Shown here piece after piece: positions 1-8,926 of a stretch of DNA of 64,000 nt. Position 1 is the stretch's first letter. Each line of letters begins with the position of its first letter. The translations under genes were made by a program, and so were the position numbers. The stretch comes from Lewinella sp. W8 (GTDB lineage: Bacteria > Bacteroidota > Bacteroidia > Chitinophagales > Saprospiraceae), in the NCBI RefSeq assembly GCF_004375085.3, contig NZ_SNAQ03000001.1, forward strand, positions 372,001 to 436,000, given 5' to 3'. The notes under the pieces are model-generated. The model searched no databases. It was not told the DNA's origin and was given only the letters and a program-made list of their open reading frames with translations.

Positions 1-16
1 CGGAAGTGTTGAATAC

Positions 17-59
17 ACCACCAGCAACCACCAACTAGTAACCAGCAACCCGTAACCAA
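17..59. repeat. Degenerate short tandem repeat at window edge
   Basis: The first bases repeat variants of a roughly 10-base unit related to ACCAGCAACC and ACTAGTAACC several times in a row, ending just before the stop codon of the superoxide dismutase gene. The array may continue to the left of the window. Its role is unknown; it may be a slipped-strand microsatellite-like tract. Confidence 0.4.
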
Positions 60-60
60 T

Positions 61-666
<606 letters not shown>

Positions 667-923
667 ATTTGCTGTTTAATTTTGGTTATGCATTAAAGGG
701 CTAATGGAGGTTGATTGCTAGAGTCAAATCAAGCTCCCAATGTCCCTTCGCCATACTAACGCGGAAAGGGCCAGCTGGTTGGCCCCGGTATCGCTTCGCC
801 GGTATTTATTTTCTGCGTGGCGCGGAAGTTTATTGTTGGGAGGGGAGTGGGGCGTTTTCTGCTCGTAATTAGGCGCACTTAAGGAGCAAAATATTAGGCG
901 TCCTCCGTCGTAACTTTGTCTTT
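667..923. other. Divergent intergenic region sod / GH57
   Basis: This gap separates two divergent genes and must carry both promoters. No convincing promoter for the dismutase was found. A near-consensus minus-7 box for the rightward gene lies at its right end. No repeat or additional coding frame was recognised. Confidence 0.5.
911..918 (+). promoter_or_regulatory. Candidate minus-7 box of the GH57 gene
   Basis: TAACTTTG matches the Bacteroidota minus-7 consensus TAnnTTTG perfectly and lies only five bases before the ATG at 924. A transcription start about seven bases downstream would put the first transcribed base at or next to the start codon. No good TTG minus-33 element is visible, so this is a candidate only. 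Confidence 0.4.
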
Positions 924-3362
924 ATGACCCCCTCGAAATTTATCTGTATTCATGGCCATTTCTACCAGCCTCCCCGGGAGAACGCCTGGTTGGAAACCAT
1001 CGAAATTCAGGATTCTGCGGCTCCTTACCACGACTGGAACGAACGCATCAACGAAGAATGCTACGCCCCGAACGCCACGGCCCGGGTACTGAACGACCAA
1101 AACCACATCAGCGCCATCCGGAACAACTACGCCCGGATGTCCTGGAACTTTGGCCCTACGCTTTTATCCTGGATGGAAGCCCACGATCCCAATACCTACG
1201 GGCGATTACTGGAAGCGGACCGGCAAAGCCTTGAGCGTTTCGGTGGCCACGGTAACGCCCTGGCCCAGGCGTACAACCACATCATTCTTCCCCTGGCGAA
1301 CGCACGCGATCAGCAAACGCAGATCAAGTGGGGCATCGCGGATTTTGCCCACCGCTTCGGCCGGATGCCGGAGGGCATGTGGCTGGCCGAAACGGCCGTG
1401 GACACCGATTGCCTGGAGGCACTGGTGGATAACGGGATCAAATTTACCGTTCTGGCCCCCCGCCAGTGTAAGGCCGTCCGCTTTCAGGAGGAAGAGCACT
1501 GGCACGAAGTGAACGGCGGCGTCGACAGCCGCCGGGCCTACCGCTGCCCCCTGCCCAGCGGTCGGAGTATCGACCTGTTCTTCTACGATGGGGAAGTCTC
1601 CAAAGCGGTAGCCTTTGAAGGGTTGCTGAACGACGGTCGGCTGCTGGCGGACCGGCTGATGAACAGCCTCGACGCCAACGATGACGTCCAGATTGCCCAG
1701 ATCGCGACGGACGGAGAAAGCTACGGACACCATCACAAGAAGGGCGAAATGGCCCTGGCCTTCTGCCTGAACCACATCGAGGAGAACGAGCACTTTACGC
1801 TCACCAACTACGGACAATTCCTGGAGCTGCACCCCCCGGTGTGGGAGGCCCGGATTCACGAGAACAGTTCCTGGTCTTGTGTGCACGGTGTGGAGCGGTG
1901 GCGGAGCGATTGTGGTTGCCACACCGGCGGTGGGCCGGGTTGGCACCAACGCTGGCGGCAACCCCTGCGCTTTGCCCTGGATGAGGTGCGGGATCAACTC
2001 ATCGAAGTCTTTGAGCGGGAAGGGAAGACCCTGTTCCGGGATGTATGGGAGGCCCGCAACGATTACATCCAACTTATTCTGGACCGCTCCCCCGGCAACA
2101 GCGAGGACTTCGTGAGCCGGCACGCAAAGCAGGAGGTTTTGGCGCCGGAAACGAAAATCCGCATGCTGCGGCTGCTCGAAATGCAGCGGCACGCGATGTT
2201 GATGTATACCAGTTGTGCTTGGTTCTTCAACGAAGTATCGGGTATTGAAACACTTCAGGTGCTGCAGTACGCTAACCGGGCGCTGCACCTTTGCCAGGTG
2301 ATTACGGGTAAGAATCATCACCCGGCCTTCGTGGCCAACCTGGAAAAGGTGGAAAGCAACGTATTTGAAAACGCCGCGGTGGCCTACCGCGAAAACGTCA
2401 TGCCCGCCCGGGTCGGACTGCAACGGGTGGGGATGCACTTCGCGGCGGCGAGCCTCTTTGAACCGGACATGGCCTCCGTGGAACTGTTCAACTACCGGGC
2501 CATGATCCACGATCTGCATCAACTGCGGGCGGGAACCTATCGGCTGGCCCTGGGACGGATGACCATCCTGTCTAACCTCACCCACAGTAACTCCACCTTC
2601 AGTTTTGCCGTACTTTACCTTGGCCAACAAACCATGATCGGAGAACTGCGGAGCGACATGGACGAAGAGATTTTCGCCGACCTCGTACCCCGGCTGCAGC
2701 AGGAATTCCGGGTGGGGCGGGTGGCCGAACTGATCCGCCTGATGAGTAACAACTTCGGCGGCGCTACCTTCTCCCTCTGGCACCTCTTCCGGGACGAAAA
2801 ACGGAAAATTCTGCTGGAATTGACGGGGCGGAACCTGAGCATTGCCGCCAAGAACTTCTCGGACGTCTACTACGACAATTACCAGCTCATGAGCACCATG
2901 CGGGATAGTGGACTGCCGCTCCCCGATGCCTACATGGCCGCCGTAAGGTTTACCCTCCACCGCCGACTCATGGAGTTCCTGACCGGAGAAGGCCCCCTCG
3001 ATCAGCCCCGCCTGGCGCGGATTGTGGCCGATTACCAGCACTGGAAACACGAATGGGAGGAGCAGGCGGATCTGGAAAGGGCCGCTGAATTTTTTGTGGG
3101 GAACCTCATCCTTCGGGCCTTCGGAGACAGCGAACTGTGGGGACAAACGCTGGAGTTGGTCCGTGCGCTGAAGCTCCTTAACCTGGACCCCAATTACTAC
3201 CGTACGCAAAATGCCTTCCTGGAGGGCTGGACGGACGAATACGCCGCCACCCTGGACGAAAATCACCTGGAACTGGGCCTGGCCCTGGCCCGGGAATTAG
3301 GCCTGGAGCTCGGGTTCACCCACCGGGACGCACCGGAAGCGGTACTGGAACCCGCTAGCTAA
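924..3362 (+). CDS. GH57-like glycoside hydrolase with DUF3536
   Basis: This 812-residue cytoplasmic protein starts with the hallmark of GH57 alpha-glucan hydrolases/branching enzymes (ICIHGHFYQPPRENAW, residues 8-23). It has the conserved catalytic-region segment GMWLAETAVD near 151 and a second conserved block QIATDGESYGHHH near 259, followed by a long helical C-terminal half of the DUF3536 type. GH57 enzymes act on alpha-1,4/1,6 glucans by a retaining mechanism; the substrate here is inferred. No signal peptide is seen. The GT4 glycosyltransferase gene begins six bases after the stop, so the two are probably co-transcribed and may act on the same intracellular glucan. The ATG is the first codon after a minus-7-like box, which suggests a very short or absent leader. 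Confidence 0.9.
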   Translation: MTPSKFICIHGHFYQPPRENAWLETIEIQDSAAPYHDWNERINEECYAPNATARVLNDQNHISAIRNNYARMSWNFGPTLLSWMEAHDPNTYGRLLEADRQSLERFGGHGNALAQAYNHIILPLANARDQQTQIKWGIADFAHRFGRMPEGMWLAETAVDTDCLEALVDNGIKFTVLAPRQCKAVRFQEEEHWHEVNGGVDSRRAYRCPLPSGRSIDLFFYDGEVSKAVAFEGLLNDGRLLADRLMNSLDANDDVQIAQIATDGESYGHHHKKGEMALAFCLNHIEENEHFTLTNYGQFLELHPPVWEARIHENSSWSCVHGVERWRSDCGCHTGGGPGWHQRWRQPLRFALDEVRDQLIEVFEREGKTLFRDVWEARNDYIQLILDRSPGNSEDFVSRHAKQEVLAPETKIRMLRLLEMQRHAMLMYTSCAWFFNEVSGIETLQVLQYANRALHLCQVITGKNHHPAFVANLEKVESNVFENAAVAYRENVMPARVGLQRVGMHFAAASLFEPDMASVELFNYRAMIHDLHQLRAGTYRLALGRMTILSNLTHSNSTFSFAVLYLGQQTMIGELRSDMDEEIFADLVPRLQQEFRVGRVAELIRLMSNNFGGATFSLWHLFRDEKRKILLELTGRNLSIAAKNFSDVYYDNYQLMSTMRDSGLPLPDAYMAAVRFTLHRRLMEFLTGEGPLDQPRLARIVADYQHWKHEWEEQADLERAAEFFVGNLILRAFGDSELWGQTLELVRALKLLNLDPNYYRTQNAFLEGWTDEYAATLDENHLELGLALARELGLELGFTHRDAPEAVLEPAS

Positions 3363-3367
3363 CGAGA

Positions 3368-4411
3368 ATGAGGATTGCCGTCATTGCCCCCCTCCGCTTT
3401 CCCATTCGGGAGCCCTTTCGGGGCGGATTGGAGATGTTTACCGACCTCCTGGTGCGGGCACTGATGGAACGCGGGCACGAAGTGCTGCTGCTCGCCCACC
3501 CGGATTCCAGTCCGGATCTTCCCCTCGTCCCGGTCCCCTTTCCGGAACGGGCGGGTTTCGGGGGCACCCTCCGGGCCCACGCCCGGATGTTGAGGATATT
3601 AGCCAAACTTGACGTGGACGTAATCCACGACAACAGCATTCACTTCCTTCCTCCCCTGTGGTCCCGGAAGACCGGCCGCCCCATGGTCACTACCCTGCAC
3701 ACCCCACCTTACCGGGCCTCCCGGCTGACGGGGTGGATGACGCGGGGCCGGCACCCGCACCGCTTCGTCAGCATCAGCGATCACCTGGGACGGCAGTGGG
3801 CGCCCTACGTCGGAGCGTACACCGTAGTGCATAACGGCATCGACCTGCAAAGCTGGCCGGCGGAGCTATCCGCTCCGGCAAGGCCCCTGGCCGTATGCTA
3901 CGGTCGGATCACGCCGGAAAAGGGCATTCACCACGCCATCCGGGCCGCCAAAGTGGCGGGCTTCCCCCTGTCCATCGCGGGGGCGGTGGCGGACCGGGAC
4001 TATTTCGAGCAACTGATCGCTCCCGAGGTGGGGGAGGACGTGCGCTACCTCGGCCACCTCAATCGCGCCCAGCTGGGTGAGTTGCTCGCCGGTGCCAGCG
4101 TGGGGGTTTTCCCGGCGGTGTGGGACGAACCCTTCGGCTTGGTCCTGGTGGAGATGCTGGCCTGCGGCACCCCGGTTGCCGCCTTCAACTCCGGAGCGAC
4201 GCCCGAAATCCTGACGTCGGAGGTGGGGGTAGTGGTGGAAAAGGGAGACGCGGAGGCTCTGGCCAGCGCCATTGGGGAAGCAGCCGGAAAAGATCGGGCC
4301 GATTGCCGGCGTAGGGCCGAGCAATTCAGTATTCAGAAAATGGTGGAGGCCTACGAAGCGGTGTACCGGTCAGTACTTGCGGTCAACGACGTAGTTGACC
4401 AGGGCCTCTAG
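3368..4411 (+). CDS. GT4 family glycosyltransferase
   Basis: This is a 347-residue GT-B fold glycosyltransferase. The N-terminus (MRIAVIAPLRFP, then GGLEMFTDLLVRAL) is the usual acceptor-side domain with its glycine-rich loop. VVHNGIDL near residue 156 and GRITPEKGIHHAI near 179 mark the start of the nucleotide-sugar domain, and the donor-binding EPFGLVLVEML (the E-x7-E motif) is near 253. Such enzymes transfer a sugar from a nucleotide donor; donor and acceptor cannot be told from sequence. It lies directly behind the GH57 gene with a five-base gap and probably shares its transcript. Its 3' end overlaps the convergent polyprenyl synthase gene by 42 bases, so the last 14 codons are read on both strands. 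Confidence 0.9.
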   Translation: MRIAVIAPLRFPIREPFRGGLEMFTDLLVRALMERGHEVLLLAHPDSSPDLPLVPVPFPERAGFGGTLRAHARMLRILAKLDVDVIHDNSIHFLPPLWSRKTGRPMVTTLHTPPYRASRLTGWMTRGRHPHRFVSISDHLGRQWAPYVGAYTVVHNGIDLQSWPAELSAPARPLAVCYGRITPEKGIHHAIRAAKVAGFPLSIAGAVADRDYFEQLIAPEVGEDVRYLGHLNRAQLGELLAGASVGVFPAVWDEPFGLVLVEMLACGTPVAAFNSGATPEILTSEVGVVVEKGDAEALASAIGEAAGKDRADCRRRAEQFSIQKMVEAYEAVYRSVLAVNDVVDQGL

Positions 4412-5374
4412 GGCGTCCCGGGCTTCACTGGCGGGGAGTTGGTGCAGTAGGGCAAAGGCCTCGTCGCGGTAGCGCAGCATGGCCCGCTCCGCGTAGGCAA
4501 TCCCCCCACTGTTTCTCACGAACTGGATGACCTCGGCGACCTTGTCGGCCTTATCGTGGTGTTTCTTGATCAGGCGAATGATGCGCCGCCGTTCCAGGTA
4601 GGAGGCTTCGTTGAGGGCGTGGATGAGGGGGAGGGTCATCTTCTTCTCCTTGATGTCAATGCCCCGGGGCTTGCCCACGTCGTCTACGCCGAAATCGAAG
4701 AGGTCGTCCTTGATCTGAAAGGCGATCCCAATCTTTTCGCCAAATTGATGCATCAGCTGCATTGTTTCCTCGTCCTTAGTGGTCGAGGCGGCTCCGGCCA
4801 TGCAGGAGGCGGCAATCAGGCTGGCGGTTTTCTGGCGGATCACGTCAAAATAAACCTGCTCGTCGATGTCCAGCCGGCGGGCTTTTTCCAGCTGCAGTAA
4901 TTCTCCCTCCGCCAGGGCCTGCACGGCATCGGAGGTGATTTCCAGCAGGCGGTACTCCTTGTTCTGCAGGGCAATCAGCATCCCCTTGGAGAAGAAATAG
5001 TCACCGACGATCACGGCGATCTTGTTTTTCCAGAGAGCGTTGATGGAAAACAAACCCCGCCGTTCGTAGGATTCGTCCACCACGTCGTCGTGTACCAGGC
5101 TGGCCGTATGCAGAATCTCAATCATGGAGGCGGCCACGTAGGTCGAATCGTTGATCTGCCCGCAGGCTTTGGCCACCAGGAAAAGGAACATGGGGCGCAT
5201 CTGCTTGCCCTTGCGGCGAACGATGTAGTAAGTCACCCGGTCCATCAGGGGCACCGGAGACCGGAGGGTCTCCCGGAATCGCCGTTCGAAGGCGGTCAGC
5301 TCCTCGGCGATTGGCTGCTTTATCTGGTCCAGGCTGGCGCCCATGCGTTTAGCGGTGGTTGTGGAATTGGTCAA
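4370..5374 (-). CDS. Polyprenyl diphosphate synthase
   Basis: This 334-residue protein is a trans-isoprenyl diphosphate synthase, which condenses isopentenyl diphosphate onto an allylic diphosphate to make a long prenyl chain. The first aspartate-rich motif DDVVDE lies near residue 94 in SLVHDDVVDESYERRG, and the second, KDDLFDF, near 222. The motif GKPRGIDIKEKKMTLPL that follows is typical of the chain-length-determining family. By analogy with other Bacteroidota the product is likely the side chain of menaquinone. The ATG used here is upstream of a possible alternative at MGASL, ten codons in. It is convergent with and overlaps the GT4 gene. No neighbour suggests an operon. Confidence 0.93.
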   Translation of the reverse strand: MTNSTTTAKRMGASLDQIKQPIAEELTAFERRFRETLRSPVPLMDRVTYYIVRRKGKQMRPMFLFLVAKACGQINDSTYVAASMIEILHTASLVHDDVVDESYERRGLFSINALWKNKIAVIVGDYFFSKGMLIALQNKEYRLLEITSDAVQALAEGELLQLEKARRLDIDEQVYFDVIRQKTASLIAASCMAGAASTTKDEETMQLMHQFGEKIGIAFQIKDDLFDFGVDDVGKPRGIDIKEKKMTLPLIHALNEASYLERRRIIRLIKKHHDKADKVAEVIQFVRNSGGIAYAERAMLRYRDEAFALLHQLPASEARDALEALVNYVVDRKY

Positions 5375-5485
5375 AGGTATGGGGTGGAAGGGTATCTTTC
5401 ACTTAAAAATGAAAATAAAGCCAGATGGTTGCCCCAGGGCCTTCTTTTTCCCGGAATGTCCGGGGGAAGTTGGCGGCAAAGTTGC

Positions 5486-5520
5486 TTTGGGGGGCGCGGC
5501 GCGCAGGATGCCGGGTATAC
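5486..5520 (+). repeat. Dispersed intergenic repeat, copy 1
   Basis: TTTGGGGGGCGCGG followed by CGCGCAGGATGCCGGG resembles the stretches at 41325-41349 and 58996-59020, which read TTTGGGGCGACGG or TTTAGGGCGACGG followed by AGCGCAGGTGCC or CGCGCAGGTGC. This is the most diverged copy of the group. Confidence 0.45.
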
Positions 5521-5562
5521 CTCCAGTGCCATCACCCGACGCTGAGACCTACGAGCAGCATA

Positions 5563-5661
5563 CCGGTCCTCCGGCCCAGTAAAGACAGCTCGGAGGACCG
5601 GCTATGCCACTTTCCCTAAAGCGCTCCTCCGAGCCGTCGAGTGTAACGAGCTGCTCGGAGG
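5563..5661 (+). promoter_or_regulatory. Mutually exclusive hairpins, attenuator-like
   Basis: Four segments can pair in alternative ways. CCGGTCCTCCG (5563-5573) is the exact complement of CGGAGGACCGG (5591-5601). GCTCGGAGGA (5588-5597) is the exact complement of TCCTCCGAGC (5625-5634). CCTCCGAGC (5626-5634) is the exact complement of GCTCGGAGG (5653-5661). Segment 2 can therefore pair with 1 or 3, and 3 with 2 or 4, the layout of a transcription attenuator or riboswitch. It is about 270 bases from the PIG-L start and no U-tract follows, so it may instead be a REP-like repeat cluster. Confidence 0.45.
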
Positions 5662-5927
5662 TGTCGCGAAATGAGTGCAAACTGAAAAGCCTAAGTAGGG
5701 GAAAAAGTGCTATTGGGCCGAGTAGCGGCCTGGGTTCCACCATCGCTCTGCCATACCCACCAGCGTGGCACCTGCTCCGCCATCATGCCCCTACACTTGT
5801 TGAAGCTGAGCCACCTCATCGGGGCGAACGAACGTCATTTCGTTAATTCTCCGGCAGAACGAAGGTGCCGTGTAAACATATCCCGCCGCTGTGGCGTCTT
5901 ATTGCCGGTAAAAAAATATCCAACCCC

Positions 5928-8435
5928 GTGAAGAAGACGTTACCCCTGATTGTTAGCCTGTTGGCGCTTTCCTTTTCGCTATTCGCCCAAATTCCGGCCC
6001 GACCCACTTCGGGCGAACTTCACGCCGATATTCAAAAGCTCCAGGTGCTCGGCGCTGCCCTCTACATGGCCGCTCACCCCGACGACGAAAACACGCGGCT
6101 CATTACCCACCTCTCCAAAGTCGACAAGGTGGAAACGGCCTACCTGAGCCTCACCCGCGGAGACGGCGGGCAGAACCTCATCGCTCCGGACATCCGCGAA
6201 CTGCTGGGCCTGACCCGAACCCAGGAACTCCTGGCCGCCCGCCGTACCGACGGGGGAACCCAATTCTTCAGCCGGGCCAATGATTTCGGCTACTCCAAAC
6301 ACCCGGACGAGACCTTTAACATCTGGGATAAGCAGGATGTCCTGGCCGATGCCGTCTGGGTGATCCGTCAGTGGCGGCCGGACGTGATCGTGCTCCGGTT
6401 TGATCCCCGCGCCCCTGGAACGACCCACGGCCACCACACGGCTTCGGCCATCATTGGCATGGAGGCCTTTGAGAAGGCCGGTGACCCCAACGCTTTCCCC
6501 GAGCAGCTCGAGTACGTAGAGCCCTGGCAGCCCCGTCGCATCTACTGGAATGCCTACACCTGGCGCGGGGTGCCCGAGCATATGCAGCAGGATAAGGTCA
6601 TCAAGGTGGATGCCGGTACTTACCTGCCGAAACTCGGAGAAAGCGTCTCGGAAATTGCGGCCCGCAGCCGCAGTCAGCACAAGAGCCAGGGTTTCGGGAG
6701 TTCCGGAAGCCGGGCCAGCTACGACGAACAACTCGAACTGCTCAAGGGCGACGATCGGGATGCCGACAACGATATTTTTGCCAACATCGACGTCTCCTGG
6801 AACCGGGTGAAGGGAGGTGCCCCCGTCGGACGGGCGCTGGCCGCCGTGGAAGCCAGTTTTGACTTCGATGATCCCTCGGCCTCCCTGCCCGATCTGCTCC
6901 GGGTACGTTCGATGATGGAGGCCCTGCCCGACGGCTACTGGAAGAAAAAGAAGATGGCCGAACTGGACGAAATCGTGGCCGGAATCCTCGGGCTGTACCT
7001 CTTTGCGGGAACGGATGACCCTACGGCCGCGGCCGGAGAGGAAATTACCGTCGAGCTGGAGGCCACCAACCGGACCGACCAGCCGGTCAACCTTCGGGGC
7101 TTCCGCGTGCGCGGACTGACCGAAACCACTACCCTGGACGCCAAGATGGAGCGGGCCCGCCCCGTTGAGCACGAGTTTACCCTCCAACTGCCCACAGACC
7201 TGGCCTCCAGTAGTCCCTATTGGTTACGGGATGCCTGGAAACTGGGTATGTACACCGTCAAAGACCAGTTGCTACGGGGGAAAGGAGAAAGCGATGATCC
7301 CATCATGATCGAGTTTGATCTCGACGTTGCCGGACAGCCACTGACCTTTGCCCGTCCGCTTCGCCACAGCTTCACGGACCCGGTCAAGGGAGAACAGGTG
7401 CAGCCCTTTGAGATCATGCAGCCGGTATTTGCCGAGCTGGGGGAAAGCTCCTACCTGTTCACGCAGTCTGCCCCCAGCCCCATTCGGGTAAAGGTGACCG
7501 CCGGAAAGGAAAATATCTCCGGTACGGTGGAGTTGTGCACCCCCGAAGGATGGAGCGTGGAACCCGAAAAAATGACCTTCACCATGGATCGCAAGGGACA
7601 GGAGCAAATCCTCACCTTTGACCTTACGCCCCCCGAAGGCCAGGCGCAGGGGATGATCGTGCCCCTCGTCCGACTGGACAGCGTGGAAGAAGGGTTTACC
7701 CGCAAATTGGTGAAGATCGACCACGACCACATCCCGACCCAGCTGGCGGAGCTGGACGCCAGCGTTCCCGTCGCCAAGCTGGACCTAAAAATTGCCGGAC
7801 GCAACATTGGTTACCTCCCCGGAGCGGGAGACGCCATTCCGGAGGCCCTGACCAACATCGGGTTCAACGTCACGACCCTGGAGGACGGCGATTTTACCAG
7901 CAACAGCCTGGACCGCTTCGATGCCATCGTGGTGGGCATCCGGGCGTACAACGTCCTGGACCGGATGCCGAATTATCATCCCCGCCTACTGGAATACGTC
8001 AAGCAGGGTGGCACGCTGGTCATCCAGTACAACACTAGCCGCGGACTCAAGCTCCCGCAGACGGAAATCGGTCCTTACCCCCTTCAGCTTTCCCGCGATC
8101 GGGTAACTGTGGAGGAAGCCGAAGTTCGGATGCTGGCTCCGGACCACCCCGTCCTGAACTATCCGAACAAGATCACGGAAGCCGACTTTGACGGCTGGGT
8201 GCAGGAGCGCGGTCTTTACTTCCCCAACAACTGGAGTGAAGAGTACACGGCGATCCTCAGCAGCAATGACCCCGGAGAACCCGCCCGGGATGGCGGACTG
8301 CTGGTGGCCGAATACGGTGAGGGGTACTTCGTGTATACGGGCTACAGTTTCTTCCGGGAACTCCCCGCCGGCGTCCCCGGGGCCTACCGCCTCTTTGCCA
8401 ACCTGGTTGGTTTGGGCAATGAGGTGCGGCCCTGA
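5928..8435 (+). CDS. Secreted PIG-L family deacetylase, multidomain
   Basis: From a GTG start that directly precedes a good signal peptide (KKTLPLIVSLLALSFSLFAQ) the protein has about 835 residues. An upstream ATG at 5865 would add 21 unlikely residues before the signal. The PIG-L/LmbE deacetylase domain follows, with the zinc-binding motif AAHPDDEN near residue 47 and the second metal histidine in THGHHTASAI near 167. This family removes acetyl groups from N-acetylglucosamine-containing or related substrates using zinc. A middle beta-rich region (about 350-600) and a C-terminal glutamine-amidotransferase-like domain (about 620-835, VVGIRAYNVLDRMP, QGGTLVIQYNTS) complete it. This long architecture is common in Bacteroidota, where the substrate is unknown. 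It is predicted to act in the periplasm or outside. Confidence 0.88.
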   Translation: MKKTLPLIVSLLALSFSLFAQIPARPTSGELHADIQKLQVLGAALYMAAHPDDENTRLITHLSKVDKVETAYLSLTRGDGGQNLIAPDIRELLGLTRTQELLAARRTDGGTQFFSRANDFGYSKHPDETFNIWDKQDVLADAVWVIRQWRPDVIVLRFDPRAPGTTHGHHTASAIIGMEAFEKAGDPNAFPEQLEYVEPWQPRRIYWNAYTWRGVPEHMQQDKVIKVDAGTYLPKLGESVSEIAARSRSQHKSQGFGSSGSRASYDEQLELLKGDDRDADNDIFANIDVSWNRVKGGAPVGRALAAVEASFDFDDPSASLPDLLRVRSMMEALPDGYWKKKKMAELDEIVAGILGLYLFAGTDDPTAAAGEEITVELEATNRTDQPVNLRGFRVRGLTETTTLDAKMERARPVEHEFTLQLPTDLASSSPYWLRDAWKLGMYTVKDQLLRGKGESDDPIMIEFDLDVAGQPLTFARPLRHSFTDPVKGEQVQPFEIMQPVFAELGESSYLFTQSAPSPIRVKVTAGKENISGTVELCTPEGWSVEPEKMTFTMDRKGQEQILTFDLTPPEGQAQGMIVPLVRLDSVEEGFTRKLVKIDHDHIPTQLAELDASVPVAKLDLKIAGRNIGYLPGAGDAIPEALTNIGFNVTTLEDGDFTSNSLDRFDAIVVGIRAYNVLDRMPNYHPRLLEYVKQGGTLVIQYNTSRGLKLPQTEIGPYPLQLSRDRVTVEEAEVRMLAPDHPVLNYPNKITEADFDGWVQERGLYFPNNWSEEYTAILSSNDPGEPARDGGLLVAEYGEGYFVYTGYSFFRELPAGVPGAYRLFANLVGLGNEVRP

Positions 8436-8483
8436 TCGATATCCTCCTTTTTAAGTAAAAGGACGCTTCCGGTAAAACCCGAG

Positions 8484-8527
8484 TCGCCAGTCTCCGTTAG
8501 ACGCCCATGCGAAACCGAGACTGGCGA
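8484..8527 (+). promoter_or_regulatory. Hairpin enclosing the start codon of the next gene
   Basis: TCGCCAGTCTC (8484-8494) is the exact reverse complement of GAGACTGGCGA (8517-8527). The 22-base loop contains the ATG at 8507, and the second arm lies inside the first codons of the gene. The stem can be lengthened with an A-U and flanking G-U pairs. Such a structure could limit translation initiation. The 11-base perfect match is seen directly; a regulatory role is inference. Confidence 0.5.
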
Positions 8528-8926
8528 TTTTACTGGTTGGCCGCCGCGGCCACGTACAACATTCTTTGGGGCGCCTGGGTGGTATTATTCCCCCGGCACG
8601 TCTTTGACCTGACGGGGATGGAACAACCGCTTTACCCCATGATCTGGCAATCCGTTGGCATGATCGTGGGGGTCTACGGCCTGGGCTACGGCATCGCCGC
8701 CCTGGCGCCGGACCGGCACTGGCCCATCGTGCTGGTGGGCTTCCTGGGAAAGGTTTTTGGTCCCATCGGTTTCGTGTACCACTACTGGTTGGGCAATTTC
8801 CCGGCTTCCTTCTGGTGGGTAACCCTGTTCAACGATCTGATCTGGATTGTTCCTTTTGGCCTGATGCTCTGGTCGGCCAGGCCCTGGAAGATCACGGAAG
8901 ACGTTTCGATCAGGCCCCTCGGTTAA
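8507..8926 (+). CDS. Small four-helix membrane protein, unknown function
   Basis: This 139-residue protein has about four hydrophobic segments: residues 7-27 (FYWLAAAATYNILWGAWVV), about 44-65, about 72-90 and about 100-121 (FWWVTLFNDLIWIVPFGL). It is rich in tryptophan and glycine. No catalytic motif is visible. Small membrane proteins of this size are scattered through Bacteroidota and other groups without known function. It may be co-transcribed with the PIG-L gene 70 bases upstream, but a hairpin surrounds its start codon and a short inverted repeat precedes it. Its stop overlaps the stop of the convergent beta-barrel gene by three bases. Confidence 0.75.
   Translation: MRNRDWRFYWLAAAATYNILWGAWVVLFPRHVFDLTGMEQPLYPMIWQSVGMIVGVYGLGYGIAALAPDRHWPIVLVGFLGKVFGPIGFVYHYWLGNFPASFWWVTLFNDLIWIVPFGLMLWSARPWKITEDVSIRPLG

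Larger units (their letters stand above)
5375..5927. other. Long structured intergenic region
   Basis: These 553 bases lie between two divergent genes and hold no credible gene: the short open frames lack family resemblance and codon bias. They contain a copy of the dispersed GCAGG(T/A)GCC-type repeat (5486-5520), a set of four complementary segments forming alternative hairpins (5563-5661), and a small palindrome near 5830. No clear promoter was recognised for the PIG-L gene. Confidence 0.6.

Noticed and set aside
1206-3266. A 686-codon open frame on the minus strand inside the GH57 gene
   Set aside because: The GH57 protein has all its conserved motifs on the plus strand. The antisense frame shows no recognisable domain and comes from high third-position G+C.
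5604-5846. Short open frames in the 5.4-5.9 kb gap
   Set aside because: They overlap the hairpin set, have no family likeness and no start signals; amino acid content is that of random frames.
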